A DNA stretch of 64,000 nucleotides from Eunapius fragilis (lineage: Eukaryota > Porifera > Demospongiae > Spongillida > Spongillidae). The stretch lies in contig OY811991.1 in the NCBI GenBank assembly GCA_963681505.1, positions 5,246,555 through 5,310,554 of the forward strand, given 5' to 3'. Under the pieces are notes generated by a model that ran no database searches, was not told where the DNA came from, and saw only the letters and a list, made by a program, of their open reading frames with translations. Shown here in pieces: positions 62,404 through 64,000 of the stretch; the first letter of the stretch is position 1; each line of letters starts with the position of its first letter. The translations under genes and the position numbers were made by a program.

Positions 62404-63481
62404 ATGGCCATGGATTCGTATACTCACGGCTCTTACACTTTGGTTCGGGCCACAGACTTGATACGGCAGGGAGTGAAGCACATCCTAGCGCAGGAAGGCG
62501 GGCTGGTTCCTGAGGATTTAAGGGAGCAGCTGGCAGAATGGCAGGCCCCGGGAGGCGCGAACGTTGGAATTCCATTCGAGCTTGTGAAGAGAGTGCATCA
62601 GCAGTTGTTGGAGACGCCGATGTGTTGTAAGTGATAGAGGAGGGCTGAAATGTTTTAAAATGCCTAGCGGTTTAGCCGAAGGAGCTGCACTGTACCTCCA
62701 CGAGCTGATGAAAGGTAGTGAGATAGTACTACCTACGCTCAAGCCTCCAGAACGAGTGAGTGCGCTGTCTCCGCGTCTACGTTCCTTTCTCCATATCTCC
62801 TCTATGCTATGCCTTCACCCTTACTCTCCTGCCCGTTTTTGTCCCTATCTTCCCTAACCCTTTTGCGTTCCTTCCCTCTCGTCCCTCCTGCTACTCGGAT
62901 CCTATTATGAACGACGCAGAACCCCAAACTAGTGGCACGTTTGAACAAGATAAAGACCCAGGTGGAACAGCGAGAGTACAACAAGATGGTGGGAAACGTT
63001 GACATGTCTGTAAGTCATGTTGCTCCACGCTGCAATGGATAAGTTGGGCATTCTTTTCATAGCTACCAGAGTCTGTTAATGTGAACTTAGCATTTGAAAG
63101 TGAGTCACCCCCCAAGTGGTGCATATATGGTGTGTGTTATTAATTTGTTTCTGTTTGACTGTGTGACCCCAGTGCGGGCTGCTACCAGGGAAATCTCCTT
63201 CATGGCCAACCTACTTCTGACGATAGTGGGATGCTTTGCTTTCGGGTTCTTTGCCACCTATTATGCAGGCTTCCCTGTAATAACGGTATGCCCTTCACTG
63301 CCTCTTGTGTGATGTTCACTGAATCAATGGTGTTTTTTGCTGGTGTCTTTTTCTTGTGTACTTCCAGTGCACATTCGTGGGACTTATCTTTGGTATGGTC
63401 GCCTTCTTTGCTGACCTGTACTTCTTGGTCAAGTATGAATCAATTGAACAAGCTGCTGCAATGAAAGGAAAGAAGAATTAA
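62404..63481 (+). CDS. TMEM199: TMEM199 / Vma12 homologue, six exons, 218 aa
   Basis: Exons: 62404..62626, 62676..62755, 62920..63009, 63063..63099, 63173..63285, 63368..63481 (657 bp, phases consistent). Several introns are only 49-82 bp. Family blocks: ALYLHELMKGSEIVLP, KPPERNPELVARLNKIK, YNKMVGNVDMS in the cytosolic N-terminal part, then two membrane helices (FMANLLLTIVGCFAFGFFA and FVGLIFGMVAFFADLYFLV). Vma12/TMEM199 is an ER/ERGIC factor that, with CCDC115, assembles the V-ATPase V0 sector. Human protein is 208 aa. A second in-frame ATG at 62410 is possible. The 37-bp exon 4 is needed to keep phase. Confidence 0.92.
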
Positions 63482-63637
63482 CCCTTTCACAGCTATTTGT
63501 TGCTCTGTTTGTCAAGATGTATTTATTTCCACCTGGAAACCGCAATTGGCTTTCACACCTGTACCGTAAATAGATATCTTCTAATTATCTGCATAACAAC
63601 GAATATTACAATACATACGCCCGTTCCCCACCTCCCC
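63482..63637 (+). other. Short TMEM199-VPS53 intergenic region
   Basis: 156 bp between the stop of TMEM199 and the ATG of VPS53, same strand. No clear AATAAA. Confidence 0.5.
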
Positions 63638-63888
63638 ATGGCACAATACAAAGACGAACTCAATGCCGAGTGGTCTGCCGACCTGGCTTGTTTGCTGTAC
63701 GATGAGGAAGTGGAGAAGGCGATTCTCGAGGTAGGTAGCTTGCCGTTTTGGGACGACGTGTTTCGTCTATGGGCGCTCACTTTTTAACCCTTCCCCCGCG
63801 TGCAAAGGTCTGCCCCAGTGCGGATCCCCTCGACAGCAAGGACTTCGATCCAACCGAATATATAAACAAGCTTTTTCCAACAGAGCAG
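63638..63888 (+). CDS. VPS53: VPS53 homologue, first two exons (truncated by window end)
   Basis: Exon 1 63638..63730 encodes MAQYKDELNAEWSADLACL and then an acidic stretch to AILE. Exon 2 63808..63888 encodes VCPSADPLDSKDFDPTEYIN followed by KLFPTEQ. Human VPS53 has FPSQDPLDRADFNAVEYIN and LFPTEQ at the same place, a signature of the protein. VPS53 is a core subunit of the GARP and EARP tethering complexes, which capture endosome-derived vesicles at the trans-Golgi or recycling endosomes. Both introns start GTAGGT/GTGAGG. The rest of the gene lies to the right. Confidence 0.88.
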
Positions 63889-64000
63889 GTGAGGGGGGTT
63901 TGGCAGACCAAGTGACCAGTAACCTTCATCGGCTGCACAACAACGATATTACATTGCATCCAAACAACCGTATATACATACCCTTCTCTGTGTAACCCGT

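Overview
This is a stretch of animal nuclear genome. It has spliced genes with GT-AG introns, many only about 50-70 bp long, pairs of housekeeping genes packed head to head, and a background full of DNA transposons and simple repeats. Short introns, tight gene packing and a local family of tyrosine-kinase-like (TKL) kinases suggest a marine invertebrate, most likely a demosponge such as Amphimedon. That assignment is inference.

Bases 1-44000 are a tandem gene-family region. Three copies of one unusual gene lie on the + strand. Each copy can be read as exon A (an array of 9-10 divergent ubiquitin-like modules), exon B (61 bp linker) and exon C (coiled coil with 14-residue repeats, then a TKL-type kinase domain). 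Copy 1 has B at 245..305 and C at 5050..6218; its exon A lies off the left edge. Copy 2 is A 9093..11306, B 12943..13003, C 14545..15713. Copy 3 is A 32135..34129, B 34955..35015, C 42942..44008. Splice sites and reading phases agree in every copy, so the predicted product is a polyubiquitin-like array fused to a kinase. I know of no described family with this layout; it is the main discovery candidate. Copy 2 has one in-frame TAG in exon A.

The units have been hit by many mobile elements. They include TTAA-flanked MITEs, CAGGGGCGG-type hAT-like MITEs with 5-bp target duplications, a giant foldback element (21173..25851, target AGGG) that carries a hAT element and a MULE-like MITE, LINE-like fragments, and fossils of BEL/Pao and Gypsy LTR elements. 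The long intron of copy 3 holds a 20-bp minisatellite and many (CA)n tracts.

Bases 44765-46243 hold an intronless, GC-rich F-box gene. Bases 48600-64000 are gene-dense: TANGO2 (-), POLDIP2 (+), an Ig-like/proline-rich locus (+), PRODH (-, 12 exons), TMEM199/VMA12 (+) and the first two exons of VPS53 (+). TANGO2/POLDIP2 and PRODH/TMEM199 are divergent pairs separated by 71 and 104 bp between start codons, which implies shared promoters. POLDIP2 and PRODH have arginine-rich N termini typical of mitochondrial import; TMEM199 and VPS53 belong to V-ATPase assembly and endosome-to-Golgi tethering. Several introns here are minisatellites, and two of them contain copies of the neighbouring exon's own splice donor.
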